Below, piece by piece: positions 30,929-37,544 of a DNA stretch of 49,470 nt. The position numbers were made by a program, and so were the translations under genes. Numbering within the stretch: the stretch's first letter is position 1; the number at the start of each line of letters is the position of its first letter. The DNA comes from a virus, in IMG/VR virus record IMGVR_UViG_3300048015_000021, positions 1-49,470 of that record; one strand, 5' to 3'. The notes under the pieces are model-generated. The model saw nothing but the letters and a program-made list of their open reading frames with translations, was not told the origin of the DNA and did no database searches.

Positions 30929-30944
30929 GGCAAAGCCTCCTAAT

Positions 30945-31112
30945 TTAACCGATACGCAGGCCTTTGAGGCCTCGGCGGATGCGGTCATATGTGATTTTCT
31001 GATTTTCCGGCTGGTAGTATGCGTCTGTATATGTGTCGGTATCGTGTTTTTTGTTGTGCGTGCGTTGTGCGGCGTCGTAGGTAACTTTGCTGGTCTTATT
31101 TGCCGCGTCCAA
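30945..31112 (-). CDS. Small polar protein (55 aa)
   Basis: The frame ends KITYDRIRRGLKGLRIG. The preferred start is TTG at 31112, about eleven bases after GGAGG; in-frame ATGs at 31151, 31172 and 31187 exist but lack a good ribosome binding site. It contains a very polar repeat-like stretch (HDTDTYTDAYY). It overlaps the His-rich peptide gene by 17 bases. Function unknown. Confidence 0.4.
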   Translation of the reverse strand: MDAANKTSKVTYDAAQRTHNKKHDTDTYTDAYYQPENQKITYDRIRRGLKGLRIG

Positions 31113-31242
31113 AATGGTGGGCTCCTCCGTGAGAATGTGTGCTATGTCCATGCGAACCGTGCGGCCTACCATGGCCGCCTCGGGCATCGCAGGGTTGCAT
31201 TAGAATTGCCGTGGCTATAATAAATGCTAGCAGGGATTTAAT
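31096..31242 (-). CDS. Secreted His/Gly-rich microprotein, AUU start
   Basis: A 48-residue frame with a textbook signal peptide (KSLLAFIIATAILMQPCDA) followed by a Gly/His tail of about 26 residues with nine His (HGRPHGSHGHSTHSHGG region), suggesting metal binding outside the cytoplasm. The Cys in QPC could also be a lipobox-like site. No ATG, GTG or TTG precedes the signal peptide in frame; ATT at 31242-31240 has AGGAG seven bases upstream, while an in-frame ATA two codons earlier is too close to it. The signal peptide argues strongly for translation. Confidence 0.55.
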   Translation of the reverse strand: MKSLLAFIIATAILMQPCDARGGHGRPHGSHGHSTHSHGGAHHFGRGK

Positions 31243-31252
31243 TGTTATTCTC

Positions 31253-31354
31253 CTATCGGGTGATGATTTGAATTGTGATGACCATAAGCGCGGCGAATAA
31301 TATCACCGCGATTATCATGCTGCATAAACTAGTACGCAGAGTATTGTCATCCAT
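31253..31354 (-). CDS. 33-residue membrane microprotein
   Basis: Starts at ATGGATGA, overlapping the L7/L12-like gene stop by eight bases. The peptide is a single hydrophobic helix (MIIAVILFAALMVITIQII) with a charged N-terminus. The AGGAG used by the next gene overlaps its stop codon. Confidence 0.45.
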   Translation of the reverse strand: MDDNTLRTSLCSMIIAVILFAALMVITIQIITR

Positions 31355-31682
31355 TGGTGGTTGACACTCCACCCGTCTGTGCTACTTGACCAAGTTCAGG
31401 AAACCAAGTGTCCACATATATTTTCGCGTCGGTCAGGCTAAGGCCCAGCAATTCACGAATAGCCTTAATGGCTTTGACATAGGGATAGGTGTCACGACCG
31501 GCGTAATGGTTGGCAAAGATAAGCGTGAACTTCCGGAATGCCTGCGGGTCGATGGAATTGGGATTATCAAATCCCGGAGTTACTGTCTCCAACCCTAGCA
31601 TTTTACCCGCAAGCGTAACCTCTTTCTGTGCGGCCTCCACGGACTCGGGGATATCCCCTTGAAAGTCGATTGTTATTTGCAT
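31347..31682 (-). CDS. Protein with ribosomal L7/L12 C-terminal-like domain
   Basis: A 111-residue protein. Residues about 68-92 (VKAIKAIRELLGLSLTDAKIYVD) match the signature helix-turn-helix of the L7/L12 C-terminal domain (VIKxVRxxTGLGLKEAKxxV), which in ribosomes contacts translation factors. The N-terminal part has no recognised motif. The ATG at 31682 has AAGGAGG upstream. It could engage host translation factors or use the fold for other contacts. Confidence 0.65.
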   Translation of the reverse strand: MQITIDFQGDIPESVEAAQKEVTLAGKMLGLETVTPGFDNPNSIDPQAFRKFTLIFANHYAGRDTYPYVKAIKAIRELLGLSLTDAKIYVDTWFPELGQVAQTGGVSTTNG

Positions 31683-31828
31683 AGGGCCTCCTTCTGCCGT
31701 GCGGCACAATGATTGCAAACGGTTATACGTTGCGGTAAATTGCATCCGCCTTTATAGCAGTAATAAGCATGACTGCCCCGGCAGAAAATACTAGTGCAAC
31801 GGTGGGAATGTTTCTTGCGTTTTTCCAT
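31673..31828 (-). CDS. Small Cys/His-rich protein (51 aa)
   Basis: A 51-residue basic protein with seven cysteines and several His (HRCTSIFC, YYCYKGGC, CNHCA), most likely a zinc finger. AAAAGGA precedes the ATG at 31828. It overlaps the next gene by ten bases. Confidence 0.5.
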   Translation of the reverse strand: MEKRKKHSHRCTSIFCRGSHAYYCYKGGCNLPQRITVCNHCAARQKEALCK

Positions 31829-31857
31829 GGATTATTTTTCCTTTTGTTCGTCAGAGA

Positions 31858-32709
31858 TTAGTTTACGGTGAGGGGCAGGTCTAACTGTTCGGGGATTTCC
31901 TTCCATACCCAAACCACAGGTTGCGGCTTGATACAGGTCACAGGCCAAGGCCTGTCTTTGTTCGCCTCGATATCACAGGGGCGGCAGCAATCATACTCGC
32001 CATCCTCGCGGCAATAGCGGCAAATATTTTTCTGCTCCTTGTAATCCCATTTATATGAATGCTCGCAAACATATTCGGGGCATCTCGTATCATGGTCGAA
32101 ATTAGTGTCGATAATTTTGTCGCATTCCATGCAACGGTTCACGGTCGGCTCCGGACGGCAATCCTCGCAGTTACAAACCTGCATAACTTCCGGGTCGCCT
32201 TGTCCCCCTCTAGGGGCGAACGGGTCGGTCACGACCAGGGTATCGCCCCGGAACATGATATTGCCTTGGTGAAGGTCTGCACGAGGAGTATAATCCGGAT
32301 AATGCGCGGCCATATATTCCTCGGACCACTTGAAGGCCGCGCTAATGAGTTCGTACTGCTCACAGTTCGGATTCCGTCTGGAATAGACTTCCATACCGTA
32401 ATCATCGCAGTTAATGACCGCATCCAGGTAATTTAATACCCCATATGTGTCGATTGTGGTATTCGAATTCCCTACGGTCGTTAGGCGCTCCATATGGACC
32501 TGGACATATTCTTCTAGGCGCTCGACGGAATAGATTTTCGGCACCCATTCCGGGGCATCGGCACCGAGGCCGCTTACCCATGACACATAGGCATCGTATG
32601 CCGGGTCATATTCAGGGCGAAAGCGTTTAATAACACGGTCTGGATTAAACGGGTCTGAGTAGACCTCGCCATAAGCGCCAGCACCAAGTAATTCGCCTAA
32701 TTGCAGCAA
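31858..32709 (-). CDS. Protein-kinase-fold protein with C-terminal zinc ribbons
   Basis: A 283-residue protein. The kinase motifs are a glycine loop LLGAGAYGEVY, a VIKRF lysine strand, a catalytic loop RADLHQGNIMF (Asp, Asn) and a metal-binding VTDPFA in place of DFG. These fit the reduced kinases found in phages such as the T7 gp0.7 group, which phosphorylate host proteins. After the kinase core come four CxxC-type pairs (CNCEDC, CMEC, CRYC, CCRPC) forming zinc ribbons. The start is a TTG at 32709 behind AAAGGA, or possibly the in-frame TTG at 32724. It is the promoter-proximal gene of the long leftward operon. Confidence 0.75.
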   Translation of the reverse strand: MLQLGELLGAGAYGEVYSDPFNPDRVIKRFRPEYDPAYDAYVSWVSGLGADAPEWVPKIYSVERLEEYVQVHMERLTTVGNSNTTIDTYGVLNYLDAVINCDDYGMEVYSRRNPNCEQYELISAAFKWSEEYMAAHYPDYTPRADLHQGNIMFRGDTLVVTDPFAPRGGQGDPEVMQVCNCEDCRPEPTVNRCMECDKIIDTNFDHDTRCPEYVCEHSYKWDYKEQKNICRYCREDGEYDCCRPCDIEANKDRPWPVTCIKPQPVVWVWKEIPEQLDLPLTVN

Positions 32710-32724
32710 GTATATCCTTTCCAA

Positions 32725-33695
32725 GGCCGGGGCACCATTTGCCCCTACACCTATTATTGGCTTAGTTGACTGACCTACGCTAGGGGGTAATTGTAAAGAT
32801 TACGTTACGCCCTAGACTAGGTGGCAGGGTTTGTTTTAAGACCCCCCTGCCGCAGGTCTTGCCTAGATTGTTTTGGGGCTAGACTCCCAGAGGATATAGT
32901 CGGATTTATACAGGCCTATATCATCCTGTTCGCCTAAAGGTTTGTATTATTCATAGCCGCCCCTTAAGGCGAAGCTGGCTATATATTAAGGCATTTAAAG
33001 CGCGGGCTGCCCTAAGGTCCCGTGATATATCCGTGGTAGGTTCATTAGGTGCAGATTCTCTTCAAGCCCTGCCGATAAGTCTCCCTAATATAAGCTAGTG
33101 CATTATATAATAGGTGCCTTAAATTACCGTAAAAGGCCCCTATAGTCGGGCATTTTCCACAGGAGAAGGCGCTTATATATAGTCGCCTATATATAGTGAT
33201 TTCCGTCTAGCCTGCCTCCGGATATATTTGATTATAAGGTTTAGCGCCGGGTCTTGCCATAAAGAGGCCCCTTAAGACTGCCTCGTCATTAAGCTAAAGC
33301 GCTCCCTTATAATATGCCATTCCATCCGCCCTATCGTGTCCGTGCTTAATATACCCAAGGCGCTACAAATACGTCCCTCGGTTTTATTAAGGCGAGCAAT
33401 ATCGCGTCCACCGGAACCCTGTCGCGCCCTCGATTATAGGCACTAGCGTCCGATAGGCGGCCCTTTTCGGAAATGCCCTTTACAGGACACCCCTAAGGAA
33501 TGCCACCCCTAACCCATGCGGGCAATATTTAGCCGAACCCAATAATAGCGGCTAACAAATACCCCCAGAGGCATAGAGAATTTATGATATATAATTCCAA
33601 AGTAGCGAACTATATATATTTGTCTGAATTTAGAATAAGCTTCGCTAGAGGACGGGCCTAGGAGGGGATACTAGGGGCGGACTAAAGGCTAGGAA
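32725..33695. other. Non-coding region of about 970 bp
   Basis: I see no gene with a supportable start and coding pattern. The sequence is rich in TTAAG, CCTAAG and ATATA words, with many short inverted repeats (for example CCCCTTAAG at about 32962 and again at about 33268). No tRNA and no intrinsic terminator was found. It must hold the promoter of the leftward kinase operon, but no clear -35/-10 pair was identified. It may be part of the origin region or encode unrecognised RNAs. Confidence 0.4.
33174..33197. repeat. Two TATATATAGT direct repeats
   Basis: TATATATAGT at 33174-33183 and 33188-33197, start-to-start 14 bp, inside the non-coding region. Possible protein binding site or unwinding element. 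Confidence 0.4.
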
Positions 33696-34067
33696 TTAGC
33701 CTTTGAGGGCCGCGAGAACCGCCGCTACGATGCGCGCCGTTTCATCTGCCTGCGTAACCTGCGCGGGCACGTTTTGGGGAGCTGCGGCACCCTTGCGGGG
33801 ACGACCGGGACGGCGTTTCGCAGGGGCCGGACCCTGTGCAGCGGCATTTTGCGCGGCATATTCTGCCTGCAATGCGGCCGTGAGGGCCTTTTGTTGGTCC
33901 TGCGAGGGGCGACCAACCCAGGCCGCTACGTTCGGGTTCCAAGTCATGCCGTTTTCCTTCATGGTCGAACGGAGCCCCGCAGAGGGCATCCCGTTAAATT
34001 CGACCGCAAAGATTGAACCGACGAGGGAGAACGAAGTAGCGTCAGGGAGTTTGTTAAGTTGAGCCAT
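33696..34067 (-). CDS. AT-hook DNA-binding protein
   Basis: A 123-residue protein. The N-terminal domain (FAVEFNGMPSAGLRSTMKENGMTWNP...WVG) resembles small phage domains of the type 'F-x-G-x-P-x-x-x-R-x-x-L/M-K-x-x-G-x-x-W'. Then comes an Ala/Gln linker and KRRPGRPRKGAA, a classical AT-hook, and a C-terminal helix. It lies alone between two long non-coding regions next to the candidate origin, so an origin-binding or nucleoid-like role is plausible. AAGG precedes the ATG. Confidence 0.7.
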   Translation of the reverse strand: MAQLNKLPDATSFSLVGSIFAVEFNGMPSAGLRSTMKENGMTWNPNVAAWVGRPSQDQQKALTAALQAEYAAQNAAAQGPAPAKRRPGRPRKGAAAPQNVPAQVTQADETARIVAAVLAALKG

Positions 34068-34379
34068 AGGCGAACCTTCTTTCTTGCCAGTGCAAAGTAA
34101 AGTGAAATGGTTGAGCCCTAGGCGCGACCCCTAGCGAAGCTTATTCTATTTTCAAGGTCCGGAGGGTAGGCCATCGGCCGCAACCCTCTCAGTCGAGTAT
34201 ACGGCAAAAACCTAGGGAAGTATAGTGTTCTTAGGGCAGTAACTGTAAAGATATAGTAAAGAACCTAAAGAGGTCCAAGGATACCCCTGCCTATCCTCCC
34301 CTGTACCGATAAGGAAGAAGGCCTCCCGAAGGGAAGGCGTTAAGAAATTAACAAACAGTAAAGCCTGCCTTTGCAGGCA
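34068..34379. other. Non-coding leader and hairpins upstream of the AT-hook gene
   Basis: No gene is seen. There is a strong hairpin at about 34162-34188 (GAGGGT...ACCCTC arms with an inner GGCC pair), a GCC-T-CCC/GGG-A-AGGC hairpin near 34325-34343 and a GCCTGC/GCAGGC hairpin near 34364-34379. The leftward promoter of the AT-hook gene should be here; TATACT-like -10 sequences occur but no convincing -35. Confidence 0.35.
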
Positions 34380-34466
34380 AGAAAGTTTCCTGTTATATCG
34401 ACTTATTGAGCCAGTATTCTTATCGACTTATTGACTTATTGCGGAAGGATTCCTGCGACATTTATC

Positions 34467-34490
34467 GGAGCATATATGAATATATGCTCC
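34467..34490. repeat. 24-bp near-perfect palindrome
   Basis: GGAGCATATAT and ATATATGCTCC are perfect 11-bp arms around GA. The element can form a cruciform or bind a dimeric protein. A second hairpin GGATATAT/ATATATCC (34493-34500, 34510-34517) follows after two bases. Confidence 0.7.
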
Positions 34491-34688
34491 AAGGATATAT
34501 CCCCGGAAAATATATCCGGAACATATAAAATTATATAAAATTATATGAATAAAGTTACATGCCCGCGGTTATGAGTACCCGTTGGTAGGGTATCCCCATA
34601 CCCCCCAAACCAGGGGCCTAGGATAAGCCGGGGGCACCCTGCCGACGCAGGGGCCCCAAGGCCCCAGCGCCCGGCGGTCACCGGGAAC

Positions 34689-34707
34689 TTATCCACACTT
34701 ATCCACA
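34689..34707 (+). promoter_or_regulatory. Two tandem DnaA boxes
   Basis: TTATCCACA occurs at 34689-34697 and 34699-34707, exactly the bacterial DnaA box consensus, with a degenerate third (TTATCCCTC) at 34709-34717. The 10-bp phasing puts them on the same helix face. The host DnaA probably binds here. Confidence 0.75.
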
Positions 34708-34945
34708 CTTATCCCTCGTAAATGGAACTTATACGCCTACTTTAGTCGCAGTCTGGGACATATCCAGGGATATAACCGGGGCACCTTGATATAACGGGTC
34801 CCATAGTTGAGGATTTGGGTCCCATCTACTCCACAAGAAATAGGAAAAATGGGGGCAAGATATGTGCATTGTTGTGTATGATTGAGGCAGTATAAGTTAG
34901 CATTATAGTAAGATATATGCATAAGTGTGAATATAAGTCTTTCAC

Positions 34946-34991
34946 TAAGCTTCTCTTGACATGGACGGTAAGCTTCTCTTGACATGGACGG
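34946..34991. repeat. Exact 23-bp tandem duplication containing TTGACA
   Basis: The unit starts TAAGCTTCTCTTGACATGGA and is repeated without mismatch at 34946-34968 and 34969-34991. Each copy contains CTTGACA, so the duplication doubles a -35 element. Only the second copy has a -10 at the right distance. Confidence 0.8.
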
Positions 34992-35007
34992 TATTTTCTG
35001 TTACACT
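34979..35007 (+). promoter_or_regulatory. Promoter for the 31-residue peptide
   Basis: TTGACA (34979-34984), a 17-bp spacer and TACACT (35002-35007). Transcription would start at about 35014, which is the ATG of the next small gene, so the message may be leaderless. Confidence 0.6.
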
Positions 35008-35013
35008 TAGTAT

Positions 35014-35109
35014 ATGATAGGATTAGGAATGCTTTTCTTCTTAGCGATGCTAGTGGTCGTATGTCTGCGTATCGCCTACCTGTGTAGGGACCGCAACCTG
35101 TACCCGTAG
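35014..35109 (+). CDS. 31-residue membrane microprotein, possibly leaderless
   Basis: The frame encodes a peptide with one hydrophobic helix (MLFFLAMLVVVCLRIAYL) and a basic tail ending NLYP. It has its own promoter just upstream and an intrinsic terminator directly after the stop, so it is a self-contained transcription unit. A second in-frame ATG at 35029 is an alternative start. Function unknown; a small toxin-like or membrane regulator peptide is conceivable. Confidence 0.5.
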   Translation: MIGLGMLFFLAMLVVVCLRIAYLCRDRNLYP

Positions 35110-35111
35110 TC

Positions 35112-35138
35112 AAAAGGACCCCATGTGGGGCTCCTTTT
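35112..35138. terminator. Intrinsic terminator, usable on both strands
   Basis: AAAAGGACCCCA pairs with TGGGG-C-TCCTTTT around TG, giving a long stem ending in TTTT on one side and starting with AAAA on the other. It ends the 31-residue peptide unit and insulates the origin region from the late operon. Confidence 0.85.
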
Positions 35139-35158
35139 GCCTGCTAACCTACCTATTC

Positions 35159-35187
35159 GTGACAGTAATACTAAGTGTGACAGTAAT
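35159..35187 (+). promoter_or_regulatory. GTGACAGTAAT direct repeats before the late operon
   Basis: GTGACAGTAAT occurs at 35159-35169 and 35177-35187, start-to-start 18 bp, just upstream of the first gene of the rightward block. Each contains a -35-like GTGACA, but the possible -10 sequences (AGTATA, TATAGG) are weak, so an activator-dependent late promoter is possible. Confidence 0.4.
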
Positions 35188-35212
35188 TGGGGCATAGTAA
35201 GTATAGGGAGTC

Positions 35213-35776
35213 GTGACCTGGGTATCCGGGGGCACAGGGCAGCCGCCCATGGGCACCCTTGGGACGGCGATGGTCGCGCATCAGCAGACTCCGGTCGTCT
35301 TTGACGGCCAAAAGTGGCGCTATCTAGGCCCTCTCGTTAGCGAGCCTGAAAATATTAAACCTATTGATTGGACAGAACAAGATATGAGTGCCGAGGTCGA
35401 GGACCCCGTAACCCAGGACCGTATTAGGCGGGCCCAGGCCGTATTAAACCAATATGCCCGAGATAATAATATCTCAGAGACTAAGCACATTCACGAACTA
35501 GCCGTCCTTTTCGCTGCCATGATGCAGGCGGAGGACCAGCGGCCCCGCGCTGCCTACGACGGCACGGGGCTGTCCTTCACGGCTAACCAGATAGCCGAGA
35601 CGACGGCTAAGGTGTCGATGATGGTGGATGCGTATATACGCTCAGGAAACACCGATGCTTTTGCCGCCGTTATGCTCATCGTGGTCGCCGCCATCGACGC
35701 CCTTCTACCGGGGGCGGGAGCTACCGGACGAGCGGGCCATGGACGCTATACAGAAGGCGGAGGAGGCAGCACATGA
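35213..35776 (+). CDS. Hypothetical protein (187 aa), first gene of the rightward late block
   Basis: A 187-residue protein starting with GTG at 35213. The N-terminal 40 residues are Gly/Pro-rich; then come IDWTEQDMSAEVEDPVTQDRIRRAQAVL and a helical region ending in a hydrophobic stretch (FAAVMLIVVAAIDALLPGAG) and a Gly-rich tail. No family recognised. An internal start is possible because AGGGAG lies only two bases from the GTG. Confidence 0.55.
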   Translation: MTWVSGGTGQPPMGTLGTAMVAHQQTPVVFDGQKWRYLGPLVSEPENIKPIDWTEQDMSAEVEDPVTQDRIRRAQAVLNQYARDNNISETKHIHELAVLFAAMMQAEDQRPRAAYDGTGLSFTANQIAETTAKVSMMVDAYIRSGNTDAFAAVMLIVVAAIDALLPGAGATGRAGHGRYTEGGGGST

Positions 35777-36020
35777 CCCGGGTTTTACCATGAGCGCTTA
35801 CCGGGCAAGCGTCGCCTTGAGAGCCAATCCCAGCCCCCCGTATTCGGGGTCTCTGCCCAAAGTGACCGGGACGACGGTACGGTATACCCAAGGCGACGAG
35901 ATGCCCGACGAGTACGCCATTATCTCTTCGGGACCTACAGAGTCCGATGACTATGGCCCCGACCCCCTCGCTAAAGTACCTGTCAGGAAAGGTCGAATCC
36001 GGAAATCTTCCGGCGTTTGA
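35739..36020 (+). CDS. Hypothetical protein (93 aa)
   Basis: A 93-residue protein with a helical N-terminus (MDAIQKAEEAAHDPGF) and an acidic, Pro/Ser-rich C-terminal half ending in a basic RKGRIRKSSGV. It overlaps the previous gene by 38 bases; a later in-frame ATG at 35790 is also possible. A six-codon frame with a strong GGAGG start at 35773 ends in the ATGA at 35790 and might serve as a coupling leader. Confidence 0.5.
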   Translation: MDAIQKAEEAAHDPGFTMSAYRASVALRANPSPPYSGSLPKVTGTTVRYTQGDEMPDEYAIISSGPTESDDYGPDPLAKVPVRKGRIRKSSGV

Positions 36021-36075
36021 CGAATAATAATCATAATTTTTACGGACACGGGGCGGAGCCCCAGAAGGACCTAAC

Positions 36076-36504
36076 GTGAACATAAAAATCTTATCCCGCC
36101 GAGAGGCAGAATTAAATATCCCGACCGTGAGGCCTGTGGCGATTATCTCGATTACTGACCCCGAGAGCCCCAGCCCCCGTTTTATCGGCAAGTACGACAA
36201 GATGCTGTCCTTGAAGTTCTGGGACGTAACCGAGAAGCACTTCGGCTGGGAGCCGATGAGCCCTGAACAAGCCGAGGCCGTCGTGGCCTTCCTGGACGAG
36301 GTTGTGGCCGCAGGCATCAACGACATGGTTGTCCATTGTGAAGCGGGCATCTCTCGCTCTGCCGGGACTGCCTCAGCCATCTGGCGCATCCTGGGTGAGT
36401 CTGACGCCCAGGCCTACACAGGCCGTCATTTCCCGAACACCCTGGTCCAGCGTATGATTGCCCGCGCGGCGGACAGGAGCTTGAGCGATGGAACATCTGG
36501 TTAA
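36076..36504 (+). CDS. Dual-specificity / tyrosine protein phosphatase
   Basis: A 142-residue protein with the P-loop VVHCEAGISRSAG (nucleophile Cys88, Arg94) of Cys-based phosphatases. LKFWDV about 38 residues earlier probably supplies the general acid Asp50. The size fits minimal DSP-like enzymes. It would dephosphorylate proteins or RNA 5' ends. The window also encodes a kinase-like protein (31858-32709), so the phage carries both halves of a reversible phosphorylation system. The start is GTG with AAGGA seven bases upstream. Confidence 0.8.
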   Translation: MNIKILSRREAELNIPTVRPVAIISITDPESPSPRFIGKYDKMLSLKFWDVTEKHFGWEPMSPEQAEAVVAFLDEVVAAGINDMVVHCEAGISRSAGTASAIWRILGESDAQAYTGRHFPNTLVQRMIARAADRSLSDGTSG

Positions 36505-36802
36505 GAAAATGGGCTATATTACTCGCGGCGTCTCTGCCGCGATGCAGGCCCGGAATAATAAAACTGCCCTGGATTCAGACTACGAGGCAGACTTCGGCTT
36601 TATGACCGTACTCCCTGAGTCTGAGCTATTAAGTTTCGCCAAAGAGTGCCAGGTTGTCCAGGCCGAAATGAATTCTCTTTTCCGGCTGCCCTTCCAGGAC
36701 CCAGAAGATATCCTCGAAGTAACGGTCAAGAAAATGGAGCAAAAGATGGCGATATTCCGCCTGACGGCAGATATATATAAGCTCCGTGCGCCAGGAAAAT
36801 AA
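36488..36802 (+). CDS. Hypothetical helical protein (104 aa)
   Basis: A 104-residue helical protein without recognised motif (ADFGFMTVLPESELLSFAKECQVVQAEM). AGGAG lies eight bases before the ATG, inside the phosphatase gene. Function unknown. Confidence 0.6.
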   Translation: MEHLVKKMGYITRGVSAAMQARNNKTALDSDYEADFGFMTVLPESELLSFAKECQVVQAEMNSLFRLPFQDPEDILEVTVKKMEQKMAIFRLTADIYKLRAPGK

Positions 36803-37031
36803 GTTCACCTCCGCCTCGTTTGGGGCCCATGTCAGATATCTTCTTCTGGCCGGGGACCTCAATGGCGAGGACTATTTAACGCCCTTTTTGGAGGGCAAAG
36901 ACAAATCGGATATTATCCGTGACAAGAAAGAGAAAGCCGTAAAATGTTCAGCAGAATCAAAGCCGCCTGGCAAATCCTCACAGGCACCAGCTACGAAGTC
37001 GAAGAGGAGCAAACCCGCTTCGACGCGGTGA
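36786..37031 (+). CDS. Hypothetical protein with basic tail (81 aa)
   Basis: An 81-residue protein starting with GTG at 36786, overlapping the previous gene by 17 bases and the next by 88 bases. Residues 1-50 look folded (GAHVRYLLLAGDLNGEDYLTPFL), and the rest is a Lys/Ser-rich tail that may reflect the overlap. The start has no strong ribosome binding site. Confidence 0.45.
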   Translation: MRQENKFTSASFGAHVRYLLLAGDLNGEDYLTPFLEGKDKSDIIRDKKEKAVKCSAESKPPGKSSQAPATKSKRSKPASTR

Positions 37032-37408
37032 TGGTGGACCTGGCACATATCCAGGAACACCTGGACGAGTTTCGCCGGGAAGATATGGCGATGGGCGAGG
37101 CGATGCTAGTCGCTGCCCTGATGAATACCGACATGGACACCAAGGCCGAGGCCTTTATGGCCCTGATGGCTGTCCTTTTCGTGAAAAATCAATTTCACCA
37201 GGCCTTGGATAATAATTTAATCACCGACCTTCGTGGCCGCTTCGAGAAGCTAGCCGAAGATATTCCGGTGGTCAAAGAAATTTATGACGCCTTTGATGCC
37301 GAGTTTTTGGAGCGACATAAGTCGCTCGATAATGCCTTCCTGGAAGCGGAACACCGCATACTGACTCTGGTCAAAGAGGCCTGCCGCCAGCGGGCTATCG
37401 CTGAGTAA
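36944..37408 (+). CDS. Hypothetical helical protein (154 aa)
   Basis: A 154-residue, almost entirely helical acidic protein (HIQEHLDEFRREDMAMGEAMLVAALM, KEIYDAFDAEFLERHKSL). It could be an oligomeric coiled-coil protein. It ends just before the GC/AT element at 37409. Function unknown. Confidence 0.6.
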   Translation: MFSRIKAAWQILTGTSYEVEEEQTRFDAVMVDLAHIQEHLDEFRREDMAMGEAMLVAALMNTDMDTKAEAFMALMAVLFVKNQFHQALDNNLITDLRGRFEKLAEDIPVVKEIYDAFDAEFLERHKSLDNAFLEAEHRILTLVKEACRQRAIAE

Positions 37409-37536
37409 TCTCTCGCGTGCGCGTGCGCGCGTGCGTTAACGCGCGCGATTAAATTAAATTATATATATATAAATTAAGCAATACGAAGTATTGCTAATTA
37501 AATTAAATTAAATTACATGCGCGCGCAGGCGCGCTA
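37409..37536. repeat. Mirrored GC / AT / hairpin / AT / GC element
   Basis: A 22-bp alternating purine-pyrimidine run (37414-37435, Z-DNA type) and ACGCGCGCG (37439-37447) are followed by ATTAA repeats and TATATATATA, then a perfect 8-bp hairpin AGCAATAC-GAA-GTATTGCT (37477-37495), then again ATTAA repeats and a second GC run (about 37518-37534). The symmetry is too regular for a chance gap between genes. No coding frame is supported. It could be a recombination, packaging or termination site. Confidence 0.6.
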
Positions 37537-37544
37537 GGAAAGAT

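Larger units (their letters stand above)
34380..34720. other. ori: Candidate origin of replication
   Basis: Four features cluster in 340 bp: iteron-like TATCGACTTATTGA at 34396-34409 and 34421-34434 plus a partial GACTTATTG at 34433-34441; a 24-bp palindrome (34467-34490) and an 8-bp-arm hairpin (34493-34517); an AT-rich stretch with ATATAAAATT twice in tandem (34523-34542) as an unwinding element; and two perfect DnaA boxes at 34689-34707. It lies between the divergent leftward and rightward gene blocks. The function is inferred from these elements. Confidence 0.65.

Noticed and set aside
35721-36389. 222-residue minus-strand frame
   Set aside because: Antisense to the phosphatase and its neighbour; the phosphatase active-site motif is on the plus strand.
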